Positions 19,122 through 30,114 of a stretch of 64,000 bases of DNA are shown here, one piece after another. Below the pieces are notes generated by a model. That model saw only the letters and a program-made list of their open reading frames with translations, was not told the DNA's origin and did not search any database. Source of the DNA: Thalassoroseus pseudoceratinae. GTDB lineage: Bacteria > Planctomycetota > Planctomycetia > Planctomycetales > Planctomycetaceae. Within the stretch, counting starts at the first letter, position 1. Each line of letters begins with the position of its first letter. The DNA lies in the NCBI RefSeq assembly GCF_011634775.1, contig NZ_JAALXT010000007.1, forward strand, positions 124,001 to 188,000. Reading direction: 5' to 3'. The position numbers and the translations under genes were made by a program.

Positions 19122-20588
19122 ATGAGCCAATCGACGAATTTCGATTCCCTGTCATTGAACCACCTCGACCGCCGCGGGTTTCTCTCGCAATGTGGACTGG
19201 GGGTGACAGGATTGGCCCTATCATCTCTGCTCGCTCGTGAGGGACTAGCAAACTCGGATTCCCCCCAATCGTTAGGGGAACCGCATTTTCCGCCCAAGGT
19301 CAAACGCGTGATCTGGCTGTTCATGATTGGCGGAACCAGCCACATGGAAAGTTTTGATCCCAAGCCCGAACTCAACAAGCACGCCGGAAAGACCTTCGAC
19401 GAGTCGCCCCATGGCAAGGCCATCACGGAAAGCCCGTTTTACCGTAAGAACGTGCGGGACTTCGCGGGGGTTCCGAGAGACTTGATGCCCAAAATATATC
19501 CGATGCAGGTCGGTTATCGAAAACGCGGCGAGAGCGGAATCGAAGTCAGCGATTGGTGGGAGCATCTGGGAGACTGCGTCGATGATCTTGCGATCGTTCG
19601 CTCGATGTGGACGACGGACAACGATCACGCGGCTCAGCTTCAGTTTCATACGGGCCGACATATTTTCGACGGACTTCGCCCTTCGATCGGCGCTTGGGTC
19701 CACCATGCTCTGGGAAGCCTCAACGATAACCTACCGCAATTCATCGCCCTCGGCCCGCCTCCCGGCGATTGTTGCGGAGGTGTCGGTTCTCACGGGGCCG
19801 ATTACCTCGGACCGGAACACGCCGGAGTCAAGCTGCAAATCGACCCGAAAAATCCACTCCCATTTGGCACGCCCGGTTCAGACATTTATCTTGAAGAGCG
19901 TCGCCAACAACTCGATTTGCTCCGCAAATTAAACCGGCAGACCGCCCTTGAGCACCCGGAAGACTCGTCCCTTCGCGCTCGAGTCAAGTCCTACGAATTG
20001 GCCGCACGGATGCAATTGGCCGTGCCGGAAGTGATGAAACTTCAACAGGAAACTCAATCGACCGAGCGGCTCTACGGCATAGATCAACCGACCACCAAAT
20101 CGTTCGGGCAAATGTGCCTGACTGCCAGACGATTGGTCGAACGGGGCGTACGGTTCGTGCAACTCTATCATGATGGCTGGGACGCCCACAGCAAATTGAA
20201 GTCGAACCATTCCACACGAATCAAGCAAGTCGATCGCCCCATCGCGGGCCTATTGCAGGATTTGAAGCAGCGGGGCCTTTTGGATGAGACGCTTGTGGTG
20301 TGGGGGACCGAATTCGGTCGCACACCAGGCGCGGAACGCTCTGACGGCCGAGATCATCATCCTTATGGTTTCTCGGTCTGGCTCGCGGGAGGTGGCATCA
20401 AGCGGGGAGTCGTCCATGGCAAAACCGACGAGTTGGGTTTTCATGCCACTGAGAATCGCCATTATGTTACGGACTTGCACGCAACCGTGCTTCACCAATT
20501 GGGCCTGGATTCCCGTCGGCTCGAAGTCCCCGGTCACAAACGTCTGGAGATCGACTACGGCAAACCGATTGACGAAATCATGAGCTAA
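19122..20588 (+). CDS. DUF1501 family Tat-exported protein
   Basis: A 488-residue DUF1501 protein; the family has a sulfatase/alkaline phosphatase-like fold. The N-terminus has a twin-arginine motif, DRRGFLSQ (about 16-23), before a hydrophobic stretch, indicating Tat export. Recognisable family blocks are GGTSHMESFDPKPELN, GWDAHS and GTEFGRTP followed by DHHPYGF. It starts 11 bases after the cytochrome/DUF1549 gene with agag upstream, so the two are co-transcribed, as is usual in planctomycetes. The exact reaction is not known. Confidence 0.93.
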   Translation: MSQSTNFDSLSLNHLDRRGFLSQCGLGVTGLALSSLLAREGLANSDSPQSLGEPHFPPKVKRVIWLFMIGGTSHMESFDPKPELNKHAGKTFDESPHGKAITESPFYRKNVRDFAGVPRDLMPKIYPMQVGYRKRGESGIEVSDWWEHLGDCVDDLAIVRSMWTTDNDHAAQLQFHTGRHIFDGLRPSIGAWVHHALGSLNDNLPQFIALGPPPGDCCGGVGSHGADYLGPEHAGVKLQIDPKNPLPFGTPGSDIYLEERRQQLDLLRKLNRQTALEHPEDSSLRARVKSYELAARMQLAVPEVMKLQQETQSTERLYGIDQPTTKSFGQMCLTARRLVERGVRFVQLYHDGWDAHSKLKSNHSTRIKQVDRPIAGLLQDLKQRGLLDETLVVWGTEFGRTPGAERSDGRDHHPYGFSVWLAGGGIKRGVVHGKTDELGFHATENRHYVTDLHATVLHQLGLDSRRLEVPGHKRLEIDYGKPIDEIMS

Positions 20589-20669
20589 TCGGACAACAGC
20601 CAATGCGATGCCTCAACGACCACGAAATCGAACGGCAACACGCGACTGATCCACACGAGAAATGAGTGG

Positions 20670-21137
20670 CTACTCACTTTCGAGTAGCAGTCGGAATTTT
20701 GTGGTCGCATACCTGATCGTGCTGTTTCCTTGCGGCTGGGATTTATCGTAGGTTCCATCAATCCTTTTGATCTTCCCTGCCTTCAGCAATGTTGAATACG
20801 AGTCAGCGAATTTCACGGGAGCGCTGAGAATGAAAAACCCTGTATCGACACCACTGCCAAGTTTCTCGACATAAGTCACGTTTGCTTGGTTGGAATCATC
20901 GAAGTCTGGATAGAAGTGCATGGCAAGCCGCAACTTCCCAGAGGCTTCATAGACTAACATTCTGGTCGTGGGCGCTATCTTCAGTTTTCCCGGCTGCTCA
21001 TCCGGATCAAAGCGGCGATCAATGGTATATCTTGAAACGAGGTAGCCTGCCGAACGAAGCTCTTCGCCAAACGAGTTACAAACCATCCCCACCAACAACA
21101 AGCCCACAATTGATAACCTTCGGAAAAGGTTGCCCAT
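20670..21137 (-). CDS. Small secreted protein of unknown function, paralogue 3 of 3
   Basis: A 155-residue protein with a signal peptide (about 1-24, ending NSFG before EELR). I do not recognise the family. It shares with the next two genes an N-terminal block (EELR, three to four residues, Y, then YTI.RRF) and a C-terminal block (FAD.Y.TLL..GK.KR..GTYD, then ATTKFRLLLE). It is rich in beta-strand-like alternation and has only one cysteine, in the signal peptide. All three genes point leftward with 54-59 bases between the longest frames, so they are probably one transcript reading 22240 to 20670. Confidence 0.7.
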   Translation of the reverse strand: MGNLFRRLSIVGLLLVGMVCNSFGEELRSAGYLVSRYTIDRRFDPDEQPGKLKIAPTTRMLVYEASGKLRLAMHFYPDFDDSNQANVTYVEKLGSGVDTGFFILSAPVKFADSYSTLLKAGKIKRIDGTYDKSQPQGNSTIRYATTKFRLLLESE

Positions 21138-21191
21138 CTTTTTGACCTTTATCGCAACTCACGAACACAGCCGCAGAAACAAAAAATACTT

Positions 21192-21677
21192 TCAATCTTG
21201 TGTTTTCTCTTGCTTGCTTTCAAACAAGACTCGGAACTTGGTCGCAACGAAGTTTTTTGGGTTAGAACCTCGAGGCTTCGTCGCATCGTATGTGCCATCC
21301 ACCCGCTTGATTTTGCCCGTGCTCAAGAGAGTTAGATATTGATCTGCATACTCAACGGGAGCATTGAAAAAGAAAAAGCTTGTGTCAATACCGTTGCTTC
21401 CTCTCCTCTCAAGATAGGTGATGCTCGGTTGCTTGTAGTCGCTGAAAGCCGGATTGAAATCCATGTTAATACGAACGATGTTGTCACTAGAGTACACTGC
21501 AATCTTTGTAACCGGGGCAAGGTTTGATTCGTGCGGTTCACCTCCGGTCGTAAACCTGCGTTCGATTGTGTAATGCGTGAGATCGTAGCCCGCTGTTCGC
21601 AGTTCTTCACCGAATGAGCTGCAAGTTCCCAACAAGAGAAACATTGCAGACGTTAACCATACTATCGAATGTGTCAT
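21192..21677 (-). CDS. Small secreted protein of unknown function, paralogue 2 of 3
   Basis: A 161-residue protein from the ATG at 21677. In-frame ATGs at 21695 and 21716 are also possible, but 21677 gives the signal peptide most like its neighbours (ending SSFG before EELR). It carries the conserved blocks of the trio, EELRTAGYDLTHYTIERRF and YADQYLTLLSTGKIKRVDGT, then VATKFRVLFE. It has a short charged tail (KQEKTQD) that the other two lack. The function is unknown; similarity to its two neighbours points to local duplication. Confidence 0.68.
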   Translation of the reverse strand: MTHSIVWLTSAMFLLLGTCSSFGEELRTAGYDLTHYTIERRFTTGGEPHESNLAPVTKIAVYSSDNIVRINMDFNPAFSDYKQPSITYLERRGSNGIDTSFFFFNAPVEYADQYLTLLSTGKIKRVDGTYDATKPRGSNPKNFVATKFRVLFESKQEKTQD

Positions 21678-21775
21678 AGCGATCTTGTGATTCATCAGTT
21701 TGCAATCATCAAACAAACAGACGGTGCCAATGAGTTTAGTATTTGGAATTAGTCGCCGAAGATCATCTACAAAAC

Positions 21776-22240
21776 CTACTTGCCTTCGAGGAGCAATCGA
21801 AATTTTGTGGTCGCGAATGTGATTGTGCTACTGCCTTGCGGTCGAGACTTGTCGTAGGTTCCTTCGACTCGCTTCAATTTCCCGGTGCTCAATAGAGTGA
21901 GATATTGGTCGGCAAATGTCACTGGTGCACTGAGCACGAAGAAAGACGATTGAGGATGCGGCTTTTCGACATGCGTCGCCTTCGCTTCTCGGTAGTGATT
22001 GAAGGCCGGATGGAAACTCATGGTGAGCCGCATTTTCTGCTGCCCGGTGCCCTCGTAAACAACGACCCGGGTTGCCAGAACCAGCGTAGTTGCGTCTTGA
22101 TCGTCCGGGATGAAGTATCGCTCGAGAGTGTAGTGAGTCAGCTCGTAGCTCACAGACCGAAGTTCTTCAGCTGCGACATCGGCCCCGAATGCCACTGACA
22201 GGACGAACATGAATGTAACGATCGATTTTGAACTTGTCAT
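21776..22240 (-). CDS. Small secreted protein of unknown function, paralogue 1 of 3
   Basis: A 154-residue protein, first gene of the trio in transcription order. The signal peptide spans about 1-24 (SIVTFMFVLSVAFGADVAA). It has the trio's blocks: EELRSVSYELTHYTLERYF, then FADQYLTLLSTGKLKRVEGT, then FATTKFRLLLEGK. Its middle part (FHPAFNHYREAKATHVEKP) shows the same pattern as the other two. No metal-binding or catalytic motif is evident. It lies 155 bases from the next leftward gene, a kinase, so a functional link is possible but unproven. Confidence 0.68.
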   Translation of the reverse strand: MTSSKSIVTFMFVLSVAFGADVAAEELRSVSYELTHYTLERYFIPDDQDATTLVLATRVVVYEGTGQQKMRLTMSFHPAFNHYREAKATHVEKPHPQSSFFVLSAPVTFADQYLTLLSTGKLKRVEGTYDKSRPQGSSTITFATTKFRLLLEGK

Positions 22241-22395
22241 ACCGAAGTAGTCTCGACTAATCTGTCAGATCCAACTCTACGAATCGAAGCTGAGTTTGGC
22301 GAACCGAGTTCAAATTGCTCGTCCGTTCTTGGGGTTACAACATGCACGGTTGACATCGTTCAACTGGAATTTCGGTAGTTGTCGTCTGCGTGTAA

Positions 22396-25300
22396 TTAGT
22401 TCGGCGTGGGTTCGGTAAACACGAGGAAATTGTTTTCGTCTCGGAGTATGAGGCTACCATTCGGCAAGCATTCCACGCCAAGGATCCCCTTGCTTCTCCG
22501 AAGTAATACTCCTAACTGATGCCCAAGACCAACGTGCCAACCACGCAAGGTCCCGTCAAGGGAAACGGAGAACAACGTTTTCTCATCGGGCGAGAACACA
22601 AGTTCTTGGATCGCTCCTCGGTGCCCATGACAGGTGGCGTGCAACTTGAAACCGTTTTTCAAATTCCATAACTGGATTTCCCGTTCATTGTTGGTCGTGG
22701 CAAGCCACTTGCCCGTCTTGCTGATAGCCACTTTTCTAACAGATGGTCCCTGCGATACTTCGTGTGTCTCGACGGCAAAGGATGCCAGATCAAGGAAGTG
22801 AAGCCGACGCCCGACCCCGAAAATCATCGATGCCCCGTCCGAAGAAAAAACCATTTGAGTTTTGGGCTTCGCGATAGCGGAATAGATCAATTCACCATTG
22901 TCGACCTCGAAGACAAGTAACTGTGTCTTCTTTTTCGAGGGTTCTGCGTCATCACGACAGACTTGAACGACCGCGAGGTGACGTCCATCGGGGGAGAGCC
23001 GAATCTCACTGAACCGACATGGTTGTTGAGATCGGACTAAGACAGTCTCCGCCGAAGCAAGACGGTCCCAGACTCGGATCTCACTCAACCCTTCGCTGTC
23101 GCGACCTGCTGCTGCGATGTGGCGGCCGTGCTGCGTCACGTCGACAGATTCCCACGTTCTTGACTCGGTACTGTGTGTTTCAATGGGGAGCGTGGAATTG
23201 ATGTCCTCCATCAAGACATGACTCTCCAGAGAATCCGAACCGGCTAAGACCAGCGTTCCATCCGCTGTGGATGCAAAGTCGTTGAGGTCAGGATTCGAGA
23301 CGCTGGAGAGAAGTGGTCGATAGTGAAGCTCGCGTTCGAATCGGTCGATCTTCCATCGATGAATCTGCCCGTGACGATTGGCGGTGAAAACGTACCGCCC
23401 GTTCTCAGTGAACGTTCCACGGGCCTTTGAGTTCCCAATATACCAAACGTATTCCACACGATCGGGGGCCGGCTCATTCGCGGTCGATATGAATTTCCGG
23501 ATCCGCGCGGTCCCAAAACTATCTAACAATAGAATTCGTGTTCCTTGAGGATTGAAACCCAGTTCACAGAATCCAGATTGGCTGTTTTGCTCAATCGCCC
23601 AAAGTCGCGAGGACAGGTTCCAGACTCGAAAACCAATGGGGCCTTCCAAGTACGCGATCGCCACGTTTCGGGAATCGCGTGAGAATGTCACAGATGAAAT
23701 CTTCGCTTCGCCTTGATGTTCAAACCAAACGGTCCCCGTGCCGAGATTGTATATTCGGGTGAAACCGTCTTGACACCCTGCGGCTAGCCAATGACCGTCT
23801 GGTGAAATGGCAAGGTCTTCGACACCTCTTTTGTAGCCGCCGAATTCCTTCTGTTTAATGCCGGTCGCCGCATCCCATATCCGAACAAATCCATCAGTTC
23901 CGCATGAGACAACGAGACGGCCATCGGGCGTGACGGCAACTCCAAAGGCCAAGCCATCATGGGCACGAATCAAACGATCCAGATTTCGACTAGGGATGTC
24001 CCAAATCCGAATCGTTCCGTCGTCGCCCGAAGACACTAGGCGTTGTCCGTCGGCGAAGAAGGCGAGTCCGTTGACCTCGCCCTGTTGTGAATCAATCTCG
24101 AACAGGGGCCGACTCGTGAGTGTTTGATAGAACCGAATGATGCCATCTTCACCTGCTGTGACTAACTGTGATTCATCCGGCGAAAGCACGATGTGGTAGA
24201 GGGCCCGTCCGACATCGTCGATGAGCTCTCCACCCATTTTGGTTTTCTGATGCAGCATGAACCATTCTGGCCCGCGGATGTCAGCCAGACTGATGTGAGG
24301 CAGATGACGTTCCAAGATTCGCCGGGCTTCGCCGGGTTCTTCCTCTTCGAGAGCCTGTGCAGCAAGTCTCATATCCGAAGCGTAAAGCAACAGCTGAGCT
24401 CGTTCGCCATTCGCGACGGCCATTTTTCTTGCGAGTTCGGTCGCACTGGAGCTTTCGGTTAATCGGTGATTGAGTTTCGAAAGTTGTGCCGCATGGACAC
24501 TCAGCCCCACAAGAATGGTGACGAGGGCCAAAAACGCGATCGCGAAGCTGATCCCGAAAATGGGATTCCTTCGCGCCCAGCGTGCGAATTTCGTCGTCAC
24601 CGAGAGGGGGCGAACCTGTGTCGGTCGGTCCTCCAGAAAGCGGTGTAGGTCATCAGCCAATTCACTTGCCGATTGGTACCGCATCTCGGGCGATTTCTCG
24701 AGACAATGCAAACAAACCGCTTCGAGGTCGCGTGGTATCGATGGTTGGAGACGGCGGAGAGGAGTGGGAGTGACTGTTGTGAGACGACAAATGATTTCCG
24801 CGACCGTGTTGCCTTCAATCGGTCGGCGTCCGACCAGAAGTTCGTAGAGAATCACGCCGAGTGAGTAAACATCCGCCGCAGGCCCAACAGATTCCGATGC
24901 CCCGATTGCCTGCTCGGGCGCCATATAATTTGGTGTTCCGGCCAACTGGCTGCTTGCGGTTAGCGAGAGGTCGGCATTGACGACACGGGCAAGGCCGAAA
25001 TCCGTCAGCATGGGAGTCCAAGCCAAATCGCCCGAGGCGTGTGACAAGTCGAGTAGCACATTGGCCGGCTTGATATCGCGATGAAGAATACCGGATTCGT
25101 GAGCGTGGTCCACAGCTTCGGCCAACCGCCGCACAATACTAGCTGCCAAAGTTGGTTCAACGGTCTTCGGCTGCTCCGCCATCCACTCCCTGAGTGTTGG
25201 TCCGGAACAGTAGGCGGATGCGATGTACGGAAAGCCCGCGTACTCGCCAGCTTCGAACACAGGAATGATATTGGGATGATGCAGAGAGGCGGTTGCCCGC

Positions 25301-25905
25301 GATTCGCTAATGAATCTCCGTTTTTGATCCGGATCAAGCACGGATGGCAAACGGGGAATTTTGAGCGCGACGACGCGATCAAGAAGCTCATCCTTCGCCA
25401 GCCAGACTACCCCAAAACCACCAGTGCCCAATTGCTTAATTAAGTGGAACCGTCCTAACTGGCCCGCCGACAGGTCATTGACTGAGTTCTGCTTTGCGTC
25501 CACTGCGTCTCGGGTATACTCTTGAAGAGACCGGGGGACTGCTAAACCATGCTTGGATAAGAGATCAATCGGAGCGGAAATCTGCGAACTGAAATTGGGT
25601 GCGACTTCTCTTTGACGCTCGTGATGTCGCTTGATTGGCAGTCGCGAAGGCTCATCGAGAGGACCGATCTGTTTCAGCTGTTCTATCAAGATCGGCAGCA
25701 GGCCGGAATTTGAGGTCTTGCTAGCCTTGTGATCGCGGGAGTTCCGAAGTTCTCGTTCCAGCGTTTCGTGGCCAGCCGCCGCATCCATCATGCGGCAACA
25801 CGACTCACACTCGGCAAGATGACTAGCAATCCGATCCTCTTCCTCTTCCGAAACATCACCGGCCAGAAAACGCTCGATCACTGTGACTGTCAGGCAAACG
25901 CTCAT
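22396..25905 (-). CDS. Membrane Ser/Thr kinase with N-terminal zinc-finger and C-terminal WD40 repeats
   Basis: An 1169-residue kinase. The first 45 residues carry an anti-sigma-type zinc-binding pattern, HLAECESCC (29-37), in a helical context (putative zf-HC2). A linker leads to the kinase domain (about 153-425): glycine loop LGTGGFGVVW (159-168), Lys182, HRDIKPAN (275-282) and DFG (302-304). A membrane helix (about 448-472) is followed by WD40 repeats to the end. An anti-sigma-like domain at a kinase N-terminus suggests direct binding and control of an ECF sigma factor (inference). No sigma gene is adjacent. The protein ends with FTEPTPN and the layout matches the kinase at 9230 apart from the N-terminus. 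Confidence 0.92.
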   Translation of the reverse strand: MSVCLTVTVIERFLAGDVSEEEEDRIASHLAECESCCRMMDAAAGHETLERELRNSRDHKASKTSNSGLLPILIEQLKQIGPLDEPSRLPIKRHHERQREVAPNFSSQISAPIDLLSKHGLAVPRSLQEYTRDAVDAKQNSVNDLSAGQLGRFHLIKQLGTGGFGVVWLAKDELLDRVVALKIPRLPSVLDPDQKRRFISESRATASLHHPNIIPVFEAGEYAGFPYIASAYCSGPTLREWMAEQPKTVEPTLAASIVRRLAEAVDHAHESGILHRDIKPANVLLDLSHASGDLAWTPMLTDFGLARVVNADLSLTASSQLAGTPNYMAPEQAIGASESVGPAADVYSLGVILYELLVGRRPIEGNTVAEIICRLTTVTPTPLRRLQPSIPRDLEAVCLHCLEKSPEMRYQSASELADDLHRFLEDRPTQVRPLSVTTKFARWARRNPIFGISFAIAFLALVTILVGLSVHAAQLSKLNHRLTESSSATELARKMAVANGERAQLLLYASDMRLAAQALEEEEPGEARRILERHLPHISLADIRGPEWFMLHQKTKMGGELIDDVGRALYHIVLSPDESQLVTAGEDGIIRFYQTLTSRPLFEIDSQQGEVNGLAFFADGQRLVSSGDDGTIRIWDIPSRNLDRLIRAHDGLAFGVAVTPDGRLVVSCGTDGFVRIWDAATGIKQKEFGGYKRGVEDLAISPDGHWLAAGCQDGFTRIYNLGTGTVWFEHQGEAKISSVTFSRDSRNVAIAYLEGPIGFRVWNLSSRLWAIEQNSQSGFCELGFNPQGTRILLLDSFGTARIRKFISTANEPAPDRVEYVWYIGNSKARGTFTENGRYVFTANRHGQIHRWKIDRFERELHYRPLLSSVSNPDLNDFASTADGTLVLAGSDSLESHVLMEDINSTLPIETHSTESRTWESVDVTQHGRHIAAAGRDSEGLSEIRVWDRLASAETVLVRSQQPCRFSEIRLSPDGRHLAVVQVCRDDAEPSKKKTQLLVFEVDNGELIYSAIAKPKTQMVFSSDGASMIFGVGRRLHFLDLASFAVETHEVSQGPSVRKVAISKTGKWLATTNNEREIQLWNLKNGFKLHATCHGHRGAIQELVFSPDEKTLFSVSLDGTLRGWHVGLGHQLGVLLRRSKGILGVECLPNGSLILRDENNFLVFTEPTPN

Positions 25906-27596
<1,691 letters not shown>

Positions 27597-27801
27597 CGCA
27601 TTCGGGCGTTGTTCACAGTTCGCCAGTCGCATGCACTACCCATTCAAACGGTGTCACTTCTGCATAGCGGGAGCAAGTCGTTGTCGAAACTGGTGTTGTG
27701 GATCCGTATTGAATTGATCCAGACCAGGGGGATCTGTTTGAACTTGAATCGTCATGGTAGGTGTAGGCCTGGGTGACTAACACGGCACGACGGTCAGACT
27801 C

Positions 27802-29313
27802 TTAGGTGCCGCAGAAGGTCTTGTAGCAATCAGTAAACTCGCGTGGAGCCGGTTGGGCATAGCGTTCAAGTCCTGCTCGCTCCTCAAATGGATGCGTGAT
27901 GACATCCAGTAGCCGTTCGAATGGAGCCAGATCGGCGTGATCCGAAGCGGCCACGAGTGCTTCCTCCACAAGATGGTTGCGAGGGATATAGATTGGGTTC
28001 GCCGCACGCATGGTGGTTGCGATTTCCGATGATTGCTGCAGATCGAGACGCTGCCGCCAACGCTCAAGCCACGAATCCACCGCATCCGGAGACGGGAACA
28101 GGGCTTTCAGTGACTCGGGACGCCCCTCAACAACATCAACCAATCGCCGCCAGCCGAGCGTGAAATCAACATGATGTTGTTCCAGGAGTTCGAGCCAATC
28201 CTGAGCGAGCGAGCGATCTTTCTCATCGTTACCCGCCATCGCTTCCAGACCAAGTTTGGCCCGAACCCCAGATAACCACCGCATCTCATAGATCGACGGA
28301 AAGTCATTGATGACCTCCATAGCTTTCGACTCGGCTCGATCCAGATCGTGCTCGTCAATGAGGGGCAATAAAGTTTCAGCCAAGCGAGCTAGGTTCCAAC
28401 GGGCAATCGCCGGTTGATTTCCTAAGGCGTACCGTCCAACGGTATCAATCGAACTAAAGACGGCACTCGGACGATACGATTCCACGAACGCACACGGCCC
28501 ATAATCGATTGTTTCCCCGGAGATCGCCATATTGTCCGTATTCATCACACCATGGATGAACCCGACAAGCATCCACTTGGCAATCAAAGTGGCCTGTCGC
28601 TCGGCCACTGATCGAAGCAACAACAGGTAACGTTCGCTGTCGTCGGCAAGATGCGGATCGTGACGTTCGATAACGTAATCGGCGAGCATACGAACTTGGT
28701 CAAACCTGCGACGCGCGGCAAAGAACTGAAAAGTCCCCACGCGGATGTGACTGGCCGCAACGCGTGTCAGCACCGCACCGGGGAGTGGCTGTTCGCGTCT
28801 GACAACTTCGCCAGTTCCGACCGCAGCCAGAGCGCGGGTCGTCGGAACTCCCAAGGCGTGCATCGCTTCCCCCATCGAATACTCTCGGAGCACCGGGCCT
28901 ATGGCTGCATTGCCGTCGCCGCCACGAGCGAACGCCGTCGGTCCAGAGCCTTTGAGTGCGATGTCCCGTCTCTTCCCATGACGATCAACCACCTCACCCA
29001 ACAGCAAAGCTCGCCCATCCCCCAATTGTGGAACGAAGTGACCGAACTGATGCCCCGCATAAGCCTGCGCCAACGGCTGGGTCCCGGCTGGCAGTTCGTT
29101 GCCTGAGAAAATACCCGCCAATCGTTCCGAATCGAGTTCCGTCGTATTCAGCCCGAGTTCGTCTGCAAGACCACGATTGAATTGGAGCAAGACCGGCGAG
29201 GAAGCCTCTGCTGGGGAGCCGGAAACGAAGAAACCGGGCAACCGATCCGCGTAGGTATTCTCGAAATCAATTATCTGCACAGCGAATTCCAACAGAGTTT
29301 CTGAAAAAGGCAC
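27802..29313 (-). CDS. selO: Protein adenylyltransferase SelO (UPF0061)
   Basis: A 503-residue pseudokinase-fold enzyme that transfers AMP to Ser/Thr/Tyr residues of proteins, linked to redox stress. Family blocks seen are FENTYADRLPGFF, LAQAYAGHQFGHFVPQLGDG, RDIALKGSGPTAFARGGDG, HGVMNTDNMAISGETIDYGP (which contains the metal-binding Asn and Asp) and the C-terminal YKTFCGT. The frame opens with GTG at 29313; a second GTG at 29280 starts just before the conserved FENTYADRLP block and is equally plausible. The length is normal and no residue of the active site appears lost. Confidence 0.93.
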   Translation of the reverse strand: MPFSETLLEFAVQIIDFENTYADRLPGFFVSGSPAEASSPVLLQFNRGLADELGLNTTELDSERLAGIFSGNELPAGTQPLAQAYAGHQFGHFVPQLGDGRALLLGEVVDRHGKRRDIALKGSGPTAFARGGDGNAAIGPVLREYSMGEAMHALGVPTTRALAAVGTGEVVRREQPLPGAVLTRVAASHIRVGTFQFFAARRRFDQVRMLADYVIERHDPHLADDSERYLLLLRSVAERQATLIAKWMLVGFIHGVMNTDNMAISGETIDYGPCAFVESYRPSAVFSSIDTVGRYALGNQPAIARWNLARLAETLLPLIDEHDLDRAESKAMEVINDFPSIYEMRWLSGVRAKLGLEAMAGNDEKDRSLAQDWLELLEQHHVDFTLGWRRLVDVVEGRPESLKALFPSPDAVDSWLERWRQRLDLQQSSEIATTMRAANPIYIPRNHLVEEALVAASDHADLAPFERLLDVITHPFEERAGLERYAQPAPREFTDCYKTFCGT

Positions 29314-29476
29314 AAGCGTGGTCCAAAGACCGCTGCCGTTCCGTCACGACGACATCGCCAAGAAGTCTACAGCCGTCTGCCTCTCCATTATGCGAGTTTT
29401 TCTGAGCGGCGATACCGTTGGATGAAAAGCGAACTTCATCGCCCAGTCGAATCAAACCCGTGGAAGCGGCAGCCGT

Positions 29477-29754
29477 TTCCTCCCCGACCAGGCAATCGAA
29501 GTTGAACTCGGACGGCGATCACCGAATACTCGATTCTCCACATCTCACGTCATTCGGAACGCTGCTCGATCGGAGGTCGGCCCACGCCATTCTGGAAACA
29601 ACGCCCTTCGAGAGAATTCGCAACGGCATTACGACATAGAATAACGGCACCCGTACTAACCATTGTGACACTGGTCCTATCAGTTTGCTTGGGAAAAACC
29701 GGAGCGGCCGCGGAGGAACCGCCGCCGAACGTTGCGTTAGTCCTGGCGGACGAT
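29477..29754 (+). repeat. Duplicated sulfatase 5' segment, copy A
   Basis: About 280 bases match 52107-52388 with roughly one difference per ten bases and few gaps. The shared DNA includes the region upstream of the sulfatase start, its signal peptide and the first strand of the enzyme (PPPNV.LVLADD). The match stops sharply at the cgatc after the LADD codons. Copy B sits at the intact sulfatase gene, so this is a partial duplication carrying promoter plus N-terminus. Confidence 0.85.
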
Positions 29755-29980
29755 CAGTATGAGCGAACTGCTTGCGGCGAACCGAAAACGTCAACAAACT
29801 CGATCAGATCACGATTTCGCGGGTTCTCGAGAACCGGTTGTAATCCAGCAGAATTGGGGGAATATTGTCCAGATCAACTCCACGTTGCTACATTTTCGCG
29901 GCGCGTAACGCGTTTGCTGAATGCTTGATTCGAGTTCTGATCGGGGAGTTTTCGGACCGTTGCGCGGATCGAAACGTCCA
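29477..29980 (+). pseudogene. Decayed sulfatase gene remnant
   Basis: Downstream of the nucleotide-level match with the 52-kb sulfatase, weak protein-level similarity continues. The frame at 29665-29928 reads AAAEEPPPNVALVLADD, then scrambled sequence, then ATFSRRVTRLLNA, which lines up with VCTPSRYALLTG around the catalytic cysteine of the intact protein at about the right distance. After a stop, DRGVFGP (around 29940) resembles GRGVWGP. The catalytic cysteine and the rest of the enzyme are gone and the start codons are mutated (ACG and ATT in place of ATG). I therefore call it a dead copy. The first 280 bases are certain; the remainder is tentative. Confidence 0.65.
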
Positions 29981-30114
29981 AATGCCTTGTCAGCCAAAGG
30001 TTCTGGTCTGAGTTGGGAACACATCCTTTTCGCTGAGACGTCCAGATTCGATCTTCGCTGTGGAGCAACGACAACAGCTGGCTACGAGACGACCGCAGGA
30101 ATGTGCCAGATCGT

